This document shows, piece by piece, positions 24,576 to 32,758 of a stretch of 36,546 nucleotides of DNA (within the stretch, counting starts at the first letter, position 1; every line of letters begins with the position of its first letter). The stretch is from an uncultured Clostridia bacterium (GTDB lineage Bacteria > Bacillota > Clostridia > Christensenellales > Aristaeellaceae), in assembly GCA_946629635.1 (NCBI GenBank), contig CAMOYA010000013.1, positions 1 to 36,546 of the forward strand, read 5' to 3'. Position numbers and translations under genes: made by a program. Under the pieces are notes generated by a model. That model was not told the origin of the DNA, did not search any database, and saw only the letters and a program-made list of their open reading frames with translations.

Positions 24576-25319
24576 ATGAAAAAACTGATGGCTGTGCTGC
24601 TGACCGTTTGCCTGATGATTCCGGCTTTTGCCGCCTGCGCGGATACGCTGATTATGGCGACCAACGCTGCTTTCCCGCCCTATGAGTACTATGAAAATGA
24701 AACGATCGTCGGCATCGACGCGGAGATCGCCGCTGCGATCGCGGAAAAGCTGGGCATGGAGCTGCAGATTGACGATATCGACTTCAACGCGATCATCCCC
24801 GCGGTGACCTCCGGCAAGGCCAGCTTCGGCATGGCCGGTATGACTGTGACCGAGGAGCGGAAGCAGAGCGTGAACTTCTCCGATTCCTACGCGACCGGCG
24901 TTCAGGTGATCATCGTGAAGGAAGGCTCCCCGATTGCGAGCGTGGATGACATCCTGGCGGAAGGCGCGACCTACAACGTGGGCGTGCAGGAAGCGACCAC
25001 CGGCGATATCTACATCTCCGGCGACCTGGAAGGTCAGCCTGACCGGGTTCAGAAGTATCAGAACGGCGCGCTGGCGGTGCAGGCCCTGCTGACGGACAAG
25101 GTGGACTGCGTGATCATCGACAATGAACCGGCAAAGGCTTTCGTTGCCGCCAACGAAGGGCTGAAGATCCTGGATGCAGCCTATACCGAAGAGGATTACG
25201 CGATTGCGGTTGCCCTCGACAATACCGAGCTGCTGGACAAGATCAATGCTGCGCTCAAGGAACTGATCGAAGACGGAACCGTTGCGGCTATTATTGCGAA
25301 GTATATTCCCGCGGAATGA
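24576..25319 (+). CDS. Polar amino acid ABC transporter, substrate-binding protein
   Basis: The protein has 247 residues and belongs to the SBP_bac_3 family. A signal peptide MKKLMAVLLTVCLMIPAFAAC is followed by mature protein. The FAAC sequence could be a lipobox, which would make this a lipoprotein anchored at the outer face of the membrane. LIMATNAAFPPYEYYENETIVGIDAEIAAAIAEKLG is the classical N-terminal block, and GMTVTEERKQSVNFSDSY and DCVIIDNEPAKAFVA follow. It captures a polar amino acid, possibly arginine, cystine or glutamine, and hands it to the permease. GGAGG lies 9 bp upstream of the ATG. It is the first gene of the operon, separated from the permease by a hairpin. Confidence 0.93.
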   Translation: MKKLMAVLLTVCLMIPAFAACADTLIMATNAAFPPYEYYENETIVGIDAEIAAAIAEKLGMELQIDDIDFNAIIPAVTSGKASFGMAGMTVTEERKQSVNFSDSYATGVQVIIVKEGSPIASVDDILAEGATYNVGVQEATTGDIYISGDLEGQPDRVQKYQNGALAVQALLTDKVDCVIIDNEPAKAFVAANEGLKILDAAYTEEDYAIAVALDNTELLDKINAALKELIEDGTVAAIIAKYIPAE

Positions 25320-25338
25320 TTCGCGGCCTGACTGAAAC

Positions 25339-25374
25339 GGCAACGAGGGGAGCGAGCAATCGCCCCCCGTTTGC
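25339..25374 (+). terminator. Intercistronic hairpin (probable partial terminator)
   Basis: GCAACG-A-GGGG pairs with CCCC-C-CGTTTGC around a 12-base loop, between the binding protein and the permease, with only a weak T stretch after it. Such hairpins commonly protect the upstream mRNA so that more binding protein than permease is made (established). No promoter is visible after it. Confidence 0.55.
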
Positions 25375-25414
25375 TGTTATGAAGCATTGAGTTCTTTCGG
25401 GGGTGCAGGGAGAG

Positions 25415-26731
25415 ATGAGCGGGAGAAGGAATACCGCCGCAGCCAGCCATCGGATGAAGGGATGGGTCTGGGCAGCGATCATTGTGGCTGGCCTGATCTG
25501 GGCTTATTTTGCCGTTTTTTACGATGCGGATGTGTTGGAAATTCGGGACGGGAAAGCAGTTGGCACAAAGCCCACATGGCTGATCGGTCATTTCCGGGAG
25601 GGCGGCGGAGACGAGCGGTATTATAAGCTGGCGGATGTCGGTGCCCCGAAAGGATATTCGGAGAACCGGGAAGCAACAGATCCGGACGAAGATCCGGTGA
25701 CCACGTTCTTTGCCTTCTCCGGCAAGGATCCGGACAAGGATCCTGGAAGCATCCTGATTCAGCCGTTGGCCATGCCGATGGAAACGGCTGCCAGGGAAGC
25801 AGGAGCCTCCGTCGGAGGGGCGGATGAAGCGTGCGCGGGCTGCTGGGTGCTGAAGGAAAACGCAGACGAAGAGAAGAAAATGACGCTGTTCCTGCCTTCC
25901 CCTTATGAGGCTGCCTGCATCCGGCTGGAAGTGACGATGCCGGTGGAGACGGAGGACGCGGACATGGCAGCGCTGGCCGCGGCGGCATCAGGAAAAATCG
26001 TTCCGGGAAAGAAAATGTCCGCCATGGCAGCGGACTTCAAGCTGAACTTTCTGGATGACAACCGCTGGACATACCTGACGAACGGTCTGCTGGTAACCCT
26101 GGAGATCACGCTGGGTGCAGTGCTGCTGGGCATCGTCCTGGGCGTGATCGTGGCGACGGTGCGCTCCACATGGGAGCAGAACAATGAGAACATGCACCGG
26201 GGGTTCGGCCGGGGAGCGCTGTCCTTTGCCAACGAGGTGTGCGGCGTGTATCTGACCGTGATCCGGGGCACGCCGGTGGTGATCCAGCTGATGATCATGT
26301 ATTATATCATTTTCGCCTCTTCCCGGAACGGCGTGGCCATTGCGGTTCTCGCCTTCGGCATCAACTCGGGGGCGTATGTGGCGGAGATCATCCGCGGCGG
26401 GATCATGTCCATTGACCGGGGACAGCTGGAGGCAGGCCGCAGCCTGGGGTTCAACTATGTTCAGACGATGCGCCACATCATCATTCCCCAGGCGATGAAG
26501 AATGTGCTGCCGGCGCTGGCCAACGAGTTTATCGTTCTGCTGAAGGAAACATCCGTTTCCGGCTACGTGGCAGTGAGGGACCTGACCAAGGGCGGAGACA
26601 TCATCCGCGGAGTCACTTATTCAGCCTTCATGCCGTTGCTGGCGGTGGCAGCAATTTATCTGGTCATGGTGATGTTCTTCACCTATCTGGTCAGCCGGCT
26701 GGAAAGGAGGCTGCGTGCAAGTGACCACTGA
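25415..26731 (+). CDS. Amino acid ABC transporter permease with large extracytoplasmic N-terminal domain
   Basis: The protein has about 438 residues, roughly twice the usual length of HisM/GlnP-type permeases. Residues 1-16 are cytoplasmic, one helix follows ([22 protein letters not shown]), and about 170 residues of mixed, acidic sequence probably lie outside the membrane. The permease core then begins at about residue 215 ([24 protein letters not shown]). The EAA loop is clear: [35 protein letters not shown]. The extra domain contains ACAGCW and EAACIRLE cysteines and is not a recognisable SBP_bac_3 domain, unlike GlnP fusions. I do not recognise its family. The ATG at 25415 has only AGGGAG very close by; a GTG at 25403 is an alternative. 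Confidence 0.9.
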   Translation: MSGRRNTAAASHRMKGWVWAAIIVAGLIWAYFAVFYDADVLEIRDGKAVGTKPTWLIGHFREGGGDERYYKLADVGAPKGYSENREATDPDEDPVTTFFAFSGKDPDKDPGSILIQPLAMPMETAAREAGASVGGADEACAGCWVLKENADEEKKMTLFLPSPYEAACIRLEVTMPVETEDADMAALAAAASGKIVPGKKMSAMAADFKLNFLDDNRWTYLTNGLLVTLEITLGAVLLGIVLGVIVATVRSTWEQNNENMHRGFGRGALSFANEVCGVYLTVIRGTPVVIQLMIMYYIIFASSRNGVAIAVLAFGINSGAYVAEIIRGGIMSIDRGQLEAGRSLGFNYVQTMRHIIIPQAMKNVLPALANEFIVLLKETSVSGYVAVRDLTKGGDIIRGVTYSAFMPLLAVAAIYLVMVMFFTYLVSRLERRLRASDH

Positions 26732-27464
26732 TATACTGATTTCGGTGCGGGATCTGCAGAAGCATTTCAAGGGCGGCGGGGTCCGGGCGCTTCAGGGCGT
26801 GAGCGCGGACATCCGCCGTGGGGAAGTCGTGGTGGTGATCGGGCCTTCCGGCAGCGGAAAATCCACCTTTCTCCGTTGCCTGAACCTGCTGGAGATGCCC
26901 ACCGGCGGCACGATCACCTTCGAGGGCGTGGATATCACGGATCCGAACGTGAACATCAATATTCACCGGCAGAAAATGGGCATGGTCTTTCAGCATTTCA
27001 ACCTGTTTCCGCATATGACGGTGCTCCGGAACATGACGCTGGCGCCGATGCAGCTGAAGAAGGTATCCAGGGCGGATGCGGAGAAGGAAGCCATGCGCCT
27101 GCTGGAGAGGGTTAATCTGGCGGATCGGGCGGATGCGTATCCGAATCAGCTCTCCGGCGGCCAGAAGCAGCGGATCGCGATCGTCCGAGCACTGTGTATG
27201 AGCCCGGAGGTCATGCTCTTTGACGAGCCCACTTCTGCCCTTGATCCGGAGATGGTCGGTGAGGTGCTGGATGTCATGAAGGAGCTGGCCCGCTCCGGAA
27301 TGACCATGGTCTGCGTGACCCATGAGATGGGTTTCGCCCGCGAGGTGGCGGACCGGGTGCTGTTCATGGACGAAGGACGGATCATTGAGGAAGGGACTCC
27401 CGCGGAGATCTTTTCAAATGCGAAAGAGCAGCGGACGCAGGATTTCCTGCGCAAGGTGCTGTAA
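26721..27464 (+). CDS. Amino acid ABC transporter, ATP-binding protein
   Basis: The protein has about 247 residues of the polar-amino-acid importer ATPase type. Walker A is GPSGSGKST, the signature motif [15 protein letters not shown], Walker [15 protein letters not shown], and the switch His is in [16 protein letters not shown]. It powers uptake with the binding protein and permease just upstream. Its start overlaps the end of the permease. GTG at 26721 is 10 bp after AGGAGG, and an in-frame GTG at 26715 (4 bp spacing) is possible. It is the last gene of the operon, followed directly by a terminator. Confidence 0.95.
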   Translation: MTTDILISVRDLQKHFKGGGVRALQGVSADIRRGEVVVVIGPSGSGKSTFLRCLNLLEMPTGGTITFEGVDITDPNVNINIHRQKMGMVFQHFNLFPHMTVLRNMTLAPMQLKKVSRADAEKEAMRLLERVNLADRADAYPNQLSGGQKQRIAIVRALCMSPEVMLFDEPTSALDPEMVGEVLDVMKELARSGMTMVCVTHEMGFAREVADRVLFMDEGRIIEEGTPAEIFSNAKEQRTQDFLRKVL

Positions 27465-27471
27465 GCCAAAT

Positions 27472-27508
27472 AGCAGAACGGGAAGGTGTGCTACCTTCCC
27501 GTTCTGCT
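27472..27508. terminator. Bidirectional terminator between the ABC transporter and the GH2 gene
   Basis: A 16-bp perfect stem (AGCAGAACGGGAAGGT and its complement) with a 5-base loop lies 7 bp after the ATPase stop and adjoins the GH2 stop codon on the other strand. Confidence 0.87.
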
Positions 27509-30187
27509 TTATGTCAGCAGGGAGCCGATCCATTCCGCGGACAGCTCCTGCATCGGTCTGAAATCGTCGGAAACGAGATAATCATAGAGAACACCCAGCA
27601 GGCATCGGGCCTCCGGGAACTGCTGAAGCTGCTGCAGCCCCAGGGAGGAGGCCAGCAGCCTGCCGCCCTCGCATCGGCATTCCAGCAATTTGGCCATGGG
27701 CCGCAGATAGGCATAGGAATCCATTTCGGTGATGATGGCATCGGCCTTTTCCGGCAGCAGGAACGCCCTCTGGCGGGAAATCCGGGCCCATTGCCAGTTG
27801 CTGAATGATTCCGTGGGAAAGTGCCGGAACAGCGGGTGATCGTCATCGATCAGCTGTCCCATGGTGCCCGTCTGGGTCGGAAAGGTGCACACGGACCAGA
27901 AGTCAGGGCTGAAATGGCAGGGCAGGGAGCGCGGCATCGCTTCCTCCGTGCTGTCGGGGGAGAGATAGACCGTGCCCCCGCGGCGCAGATGAGCGACAGC
28001 CGCCTCGTCCAGCCTCCGGCATTCATGGACGGATGCGGGACAGGCGGGGAGTCGGTTCGGATAAACCCAGAGGGGATATTCATTACGATTTCCGCAGAAG
28101 GATACGGTCAGGGTCAGCTTTTCCGCCTCTTCCGGAGCCGGAAGGGAAACTGTCAGCATGCCGGCTTCCCGCAGGCCTCCTGCATGAGCGGAGACGAAGC
28201 CGGCCGTGCCGCCGGAAATGGCGTACCCGCCCCGGGACAGCGTCCATTCCACCGGGCCGTGAAGATCCGTTTTGCCCCAGTGGGCGATCAGAACGGGGGC
28301 AGCCAGGGAATCCCCGGCGGTGAACGTGAATCCGGGAAGCTTCAGCAGCGGCAACGTGTCCCGGAAGAACGCGCGGAACCGTGCGGGATCCGCGAATGCA
28401 TAGGGCTTGGGTGCCAGATGGGCGTTCATCATGCCCACCAGGGCGGTACCCTGGCCGGGGAAATCCTGCAGCCCCAGCAGCGAAATACCGCTGTATCCTT
28501 CGGTCCGAAGAGCGGCTTCCACCTCCGCCCGGTAGCACAGCAGGCTGCTTTCACCCGTGGCTTCCACCATGCGGTGCCAGATGGGTTCCAGCCCTTTTTC
28601 CGCGACCTTCCGGCGGATGTGCTTCAGGTTTTCGGGAGAGGTGATCCCCTGATACATGCGGATCTCATCAAAGTCCGGCAGCACTTCAAACTGTCCGACC
28701 TCAAAGGAGAAGACGGGATGGCTGCCCGCTGCGCGGATGGCGTGAACAGCCTCGGTATAGTCATGCCGGGTATCCGGGGTGCCCTGATTGAGCCATCCCC
28801 TCATGTCGGCATACGCGGCGCGCAGATCCAGATCGAAAAAGTTGGTGGACGTATAGAAATCGCTGGAAGGGTCGGAACCGACAGCGCCGTAATGGACGTT
28901 TGAACCGTTCGCGTACAGGCGCGTCGGATCGAAGCGCTTCGCTTCCTTCAGCAGGCTGTCCATGAACCGATGTCCCGCCTCATCTGCCTGCAGCTCGTTG
29001 CCGAATGTGAGCATGACGAAGGACGGATGGTTGGAAAGATGCCGGAGGATGGCCAGCAACTCGGTCCGGTAATAGGACCGGGCTTCCTCCGTTGCGAAGG
29101 CATGCTCCGGATCCCAGTGGCTGAGCTCAGGCTGCATCAGCATGCCCATTTCATCCGCGGCGAGGAAAGCGGCATCCGGCGGGCAGTGGCTGTGAAACCG
29201 GAGGCAATTGACCCCATAGTCCCGGTACTTTTGCAGGATGCAGCGCCATGCATCCGGATCCGTTGGGATGTATCCTGTTTCCGGGAACACGGCACAGTTG
29301 GCTTCGCTGCGCAGGAAGATCCGCCTTCCGTTCAGCGCCAGATGCCCGTCTGCGGCGGAAAATTCCCGGATGCCGAAGAAAACAGAGCACTGCTCCAGCG
29401 CTTCGCCGGAAACGGACAGGCGGTGCAGAATGCCTTCTTCCAGATCCCATTTTTCCGCGGCGGGATTCAGCGCGAGCCCGGAAAAAACGATTTCCTTTCT
29501 TCCCGGGGACAGTCGCACGGGGAGAGAAGCCTCCTCTGTCAGCGCGTCGCTGCGTACGGTCAGGCTTCCGCTCCAGGGAATCGCTGCGTCCATCTCAACG
29601 ATGACGTCCAGTTTCCCTGCCATTGGGTATACCCGTACACCGCTGATGAAAACGGGGCTTTCGGCACGGAGACGGATGAAGCCCAGCAGCCCGTTCCAGT
29701 TCGTCTGGGTTTCATCGGATGCGGCGGAGGAATAGACGATGGCGTTCCGCGGCCAGGAAGGGTAGCTGTTGTCTGAGATGAACTCCAGCGTATCGTTTCC
29801 GGAAAGAAACCCGGTCAACTCAAACGTATACGGTGCGGACAGGCAACCGGGGAGAGCTGGGTCCACTTCCTGCCCGTTGACGGTCAGCCGGAGGTGCCTG
29901 GCGCGCTCCACGTCCAGAAAGATCCGCTTCTCTTCCGGCACTGTCCACTCCAGCGTCCGGGAGATTCGCGCCGGGCCCTCATAGGTGTACTTCCGGGTCA
30001 GCCGGGTGACGATGGGATCGCCTTCGTGCCAGAAGCCGATCCGCCGGACTTCGTCCGCCTTCCACTGACGGGCGGGATCGTCCGGGTCACCGATACCGCT
30101 TTCGTCCAACGTTCCGGGCAGGCGGAGCGGAGCGCTCCGGCCTGGTATTTCACAGTTCCAGATTCCGGAAAGATTGAGAATCTCCAT
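27509..30187 (-). CDS. Glycoside hydrolase family 2 protein
   Basis: The protein has 892 residues with no signal peptide, so it acts on imported oligosaccharides. An N-terminal galactose-binding-like jelly-roll (LSGIWNCEIPG, then RTLEWTVPEEKRIFLDVERARHLRLTVNGQEV) and an immunoglobulin-like sandwich precede the TIM barrel. The likely acid/base Glu is in MLTFGNELQ (about residue 397) and the nucleophile in FSFEVGQFE (about 495). The last 250 residues are further beta-rich modules. GH2 covers beta-galactosidase, beta-mannosidase and beta-glucuronidase activities, and sequence alone does not tell which applies here. AGGAGG lies 6 bp before the ATG at 30187. A terminator separates it from the sucrose operon, and no strong promoter is visible ahead of it. 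Confidence 0.88.
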   Translation of the reverse strand: MEILNLSGIWNCEIPGRSAPLRLPGTLDESGIGDPDDPARQWKADEVRRIGFWHEGDPIVTRLTRKYTYEGPARISRTLEWTVPEEKRIFLDVERARHLRLTVNGQEVDPALPGCLSAPYTFELTGFLSGNDTLEFISDNSYPSWPRNAIVYSSAASDETQTNWNGLLGFIRLRAESPVFISGVRVYPMAGKLDVIVEMDAAIPWSGSLTVRSDALTEEASLPVRLSPGRKEIVFSGLALNPAAEKWDLEEGILHRLSVSGEALEQCSVFFGIREFSAADGHLALNGRRIFLRSEANCAVFPETGYIPTDPDAWRCILQKYRDYGVNCLRFHSHCPPDAAFLAADEMGMLMQPELSHWDPEHAFATEEARSYYRTELLAILRHLSNHPSFVMLTFGNELQADEAGHRFMDSLLKEAKRFDPTRLYANGSNVHYGAVGSDPSSDFYTSTNFFDLDLRAAYADMRGWLNQGTPDTRHDYTEAVHAIRAAGSHPVFSFEVGQFEVLPDFDEIRMYQGITSPENLKHIRRKVAEKGLEPIWHRMVEATGESSLLCYRAEVEAALRTEGYSGISLLGLQDFPGQGTALVGMMNAHLAPKPYAFADPARFRAFFRDTLPLLKLPGFTFTAGDSLAAPVLIAHWGKTDLHGPVEWTLSRGGYAISGGTAGFVSAHAGGLREAGMLTVSLPAPEEAEKLTLTVSFCGNRNEYPLWVYPNRLPACPASVHECRRLDEAAVAHLRRGGTVYLSPDSTEEAMPRSLPCHFSPDFWSVCTFPTQTGTMGQLIDDDHPLFRHFPTESFSNWQWARISRQRAFLLPEKADAIITEMDSYAYLRPMAKLLECRCEGGRLLASSLGLQQLQQFPEARCLLGVLYDYLVSDDFRPMQELSAEWIGSLLT

Positions 30188-30236
30188 GGCGGTCCTCCTG
30201 ATTTCGGGTGCGGATAAAAAGGAAAGTCCATGATGA

Positions 30237-30278
30237 ACAAAACCCGGTCCGGTTCCGTCAGGAAATCCGGACCGGGTT
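30237..30278 (-). terminator. Terminator after the GH13_18 gene
   Basis: On the minus strand AACCCGGTCCGG pairs with CCGGACCGGGTT (12 bp perfect, 14-base loop), followed by TTTTG. It starts 14 bp after the stop codon of the sucrose phosphorylase-like gene. Confidence 0.87.
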
Positions 30279-30291
30279 GAACACGGATGCA

Positions 30292-31791
30292 TTATGGCGT
30301 CAGCCGGATCTGATACTCCTGCGTTTTCAGATCGGCATGCAGCTCGGCTTCATTCGGGCCATTCTTCCATTTGATCAGAAGGGTATGCGCCTCCGGCTGC
30401 TGCGCTTCCATCTCCGAATCGAAGCCGAAGGCAGGATGCCGGTTGCGGATCCGCAGCAGCTCCAGCTGCTTGCGGACGATGGGCCAGGCGAGCCGCTCCG
30501 CAATGTCGTTTTCCGTCAGGTTTGTCCGGTTGATCTCCTTGTGCCCGCCTTCGCCGCTGCGAGCGACAGCCTCCAGGTCGTTCCGGCCCGCAAACAGGTC
30601 CAGGTACCAGATCTGTGGCTTTCCGGGCATGAACATCTGGATGGCGCGGGCAAGAAGCATCTTCTTTTCGTCGCATCCCAGTGCACTGAAATAGGTGGCG
30701 TTGACCTGGTAATACATGTTTTTCGCACCGTGCAGGTTCTTGATCAGCCCACCCCGGCGAACGATCAGATCGATCAGCTGCTGGATCCTGTCATCCGGAA
30801 CCAGTCCCTTCAGATCCAGCATCGGAATGCCGTCGTGACAGCCCAGCATGTTCACACTGCGGATGCCCAGCTCCTTCTGCTCCCTGGCCCAGCGGAGCAG
30901 GAACCCGGCATCCCGGTTTTCGATTGCGTCAATCAGAAGCCCTGGCAGGAAAAAGTCATAGGTCATATATCCTTTTTCCGTCAGCGTCCGATAGCTTTGC
31001 TCCGCGTAGGCCGCGTGAATCTCCGGCAGCAGCGTCAGCCCACGCTGATCCGCCAGCTGACGGATGCGTTCCAGAATGTCCCACGTTTCCGGCTCGTTCA
31101 TGAAGTTGCGCCGTCCGGGAATTTTGGACGCGTATCCAAATGCGTCCAGCCGTACGATGGAAGCGCCATATCCGGCCAGCCGATCCAGGGTGTCTTCATA
31201 GAATGCCCAAACCAGGGGAGAAGCGATGTTCACATCCATCTGGCCGAGATAGCTGCGCTTTCCCGTGACCGGATCCGTGTTCACCTCCTGATAGAAGGTG
31301 TTCCAGTAGGGAACCTCGCGCCCGTCCGGGAATGAAACCATCAGCAGGGGCAGACCGCTCTTCCGGAAGAACATTTCCCGGATATATTCGGCATCCGGCT
31401 GGATATACCCGGCCTCCGTCATGCTGCCCTTTCCCTGCCAGAAGCGGTTCCAGTCGATAAAGAAATCCCGGTAGGGAGATGCTTCGCCCCGTGCAATCAT
31501 GTCCTGAAACTGGGGCGACTGGACGGAAAGGTGATTCAGGATGAAATCAAGCTTCAGATCCAGCCCGAGCCTTTTCAGCCTTTCCAGATCTTCAGCCCTC
31601 GCCAGCTCCGGGTTCAGTTCATAGCTGATGACCGAAAAGCCACGGTCCAGGTCGGTGGTGAAGACGCTGGGCAAAATATAGAAAGACCGAAAGGCGTCTT
31701 TCATTTCCGGACGCTCCAGCAATGCGGCGATTTCTGACATCGTGCCGCCCAGGCTGTCCGGATAGGCGTTGAGCATTGCTCCGTCGTTCAT
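30292..31791 (-). CDS. GH13_18 sucrose (or sucrose 6F-phosphate) phosphorylase
   Basis: The protein has 499 residues, the usual family size, and is cytoplasmic. It splits sucrose, or its 6-phosphate, with inorganic phosphate to glucose 1-phosphate and fructose or fructose 6-phosphate. The catalytic nucleophile is D216 (IVRLDAFGYA), the acid/base E257 (LLPEIHAAY) and the third acid D320 (LGCHDGIPM). The retained YQVNATYFSALGC and GKPQIWYLDLFAGRND blocks set it apart from amylases. An insertion WNTFYQEVNTDPVTGKRSYLGQMD is typical of the clostridial branch (from memory). Preference for free or phosphorylated sucrose cannot be read directly; the neighbouring kinase favours the phosphate form. It is the last gene of the operon, 13 bp after the kinase. 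Confidence 0.88.
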   Translation of the reverse strand: MNDGAMLNAYPDSLGGTMSEIAALLERPEMKDAFRSFYILPSVFTTDLDRGFSVISYELNPELARAEDLERLKRLGLDLKLDFILNHLSVQSPQFQDMIARGEASPYRDFFIDWNRFWQGKGSMTEAGYIQPDAEYIREMFFRKSGLPLLMVSFPDGREVPYWNTFYQEVNTDPVTGKRSYLGQMDVNIASPLVWAFYEDTLDRLAGYGASIVRLDAFGYASKIPGRRNFMNEPETWDILERIRQLADQRGLTLLPEIHAAYAEQSYRTLTEKGYMTYDFFLPGLLIDAIENRDAGFLLRWAREQKELGIRSVNMLGCHDGIPMLDLKGLVPDDRIQQLIDLIVRRGGLIKNLHGAKNMYYQVNATYFSALGCDEKKMLLARAIQMFMPGKPQIWYLDLFAGRNDLEAVARSGEGGHKEINRTNLTENDIAERLAWPIVRKQLELLRIRNRHPAFGFDSEMEAQQPEAHTLLIKWKNGPNEAELHADLKTQEYQIRLTP

Positions 31792-31804
31792 CGGATATCC
31801 TCCC

Positions 31805-32728
31805 TCAGCATTCCGCCATCCGGCGGCGGTAATCCACGTAGGTCATCAGCTCGCCCTGCTTGCTGAGAATGATCCTGGCTTTGGCTGCCTGCGATTCCAG
31901 CTTTTTCTGTTCGATCTCCAGCACCATGGTGGTGAAAGCACTGTCAGTCTTTCCGTCCCGGTTCCGGGCGCGCCGGTGGGCGAGGGTTTCGGCGGGGGTG
32001 GAGTTCAGAAGCACGGGGATGTCCACCCCTTCCAGCCAGTCGCTGTTCCCGTGCGTCCATTCCAGAATGAGCACTCGCGTGGAGGAGAAATCCACCCTGT
32101 CATACCACAGTTCCGTGGTTTCCCGCCCCATGCGCTTGAGATGGATCGCGCCCGTGCCCTGATGGAAAAGGGCCAGAATCCGGGACACTTCGTCAAAATC
32201 CGTTTCCCGGGGTGTGCCCAGATAGGCGGTCAGCATCCGCCGCCCCGACTGCTGATAGAAACCAAGCCAGGGCTCGGCGGCCAGGGCCGGATCGGCATCC
32301 GTATCCGCTTCCCAGAGCGCACGGAGCCGTGTGCTCCGCTCCGGGGTCAGCAGATCCCGGGCCACGAGCCCCTGCAGACCGCCCTGGCGGAATACGCGGA
32401 CCCGCTCCAGATCATTGTCCCGCGGGATCCGACGGGGGTAATTGTCCCCGCTCATAATATAGGTGCCAATCCCTTGCTGATTCAGATACCATGCCAGCAC
32501 GGAGGCGATCTCGCTCTTGCCGACGCCGCTGCCGCCGCACACGGCGACCACGGTCTTTTCCGGCATGGAGCCGGGAGTGGATGAAAGCTGTTTCATCTCC
32601 TCCAGCAGACGGGGGAAGATGGCCTGTGCCTTTCGGATGTGTTCTTCTCCGATACAGATCCGATCTCCGGGCATATCCCCCTGGGGGATTTCCGCGGGCA
32701 CAGGCGGAAAGCTGAACGGCTGAGTCAT
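31805..32728 (-). CDS. P-loop sugar kinase, candidate stand-alone sucrose kinase
   Basis: The protein has 307 residues. Walker A is CGGSGVGKSEIAS (residues 64-76). It is followed by MSGDNYPRRIPRDNDLERVRVF, which resembles the substrate region of phosphoribulokinase/uridine kinase enzymes. KRMGRETTELWYDRVDF, LILEWTHGNSDWLEGVDIPVLL and HRRARNRDGKTDSAFTTMVLEIEQ are strongly patterned blocks. From memory these resemble the sucrose kinase half of the bifunctional alpha-galactosidase/sucrose kinase AgaSK of Ruminococcus gnavus. The setting between GH32 and GH13_18 sucrose enzymes fits that role, but it is an inference. A uridine-kinase-like enzyme acting on another sugar is the alternative. AAGGAGG lies 9 bp before the ATG. 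Confidence 0.8.
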   Translation of the reverse strand: MTQPFSFPPVPAEIPQGDMPGDRICIGEEHIRKAQAIFPRLLEEMKQLSSTPGSMPEKTVVAVCGGSGVGKSEIASVLAWYLNQQGIGTYIMSGDNYPRRIPRDNDLERVRVFRQGGLQGLVARDLLTPERSTRLRALWEADTDADPALAAEPWLGFYQQSGRRMLTAYLGTPRETDFDEVSRILALFHQGTGAIHLKRMGRETTELWYDRVDFSSTRVLILEWTHGNSDWLEGVDIPVLLNSTPAETLAHRRARNRDGKTDSAFTTMVLEIEQKKLESQAAKARIILSKQGELMTYVDYRRRMAEC

Positions 32729-32758
32729 CGGTATGATCCTCCTTCAGGAATGTCAGTT

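Noticed and set aside
25415-26050. Fused substrate-binding domain in the permease, as in GlnP
   Set aside because: The 170-residue insert lacks the typical SBP_bac_3 blocks and is too short for a full domain of about 220 residues.
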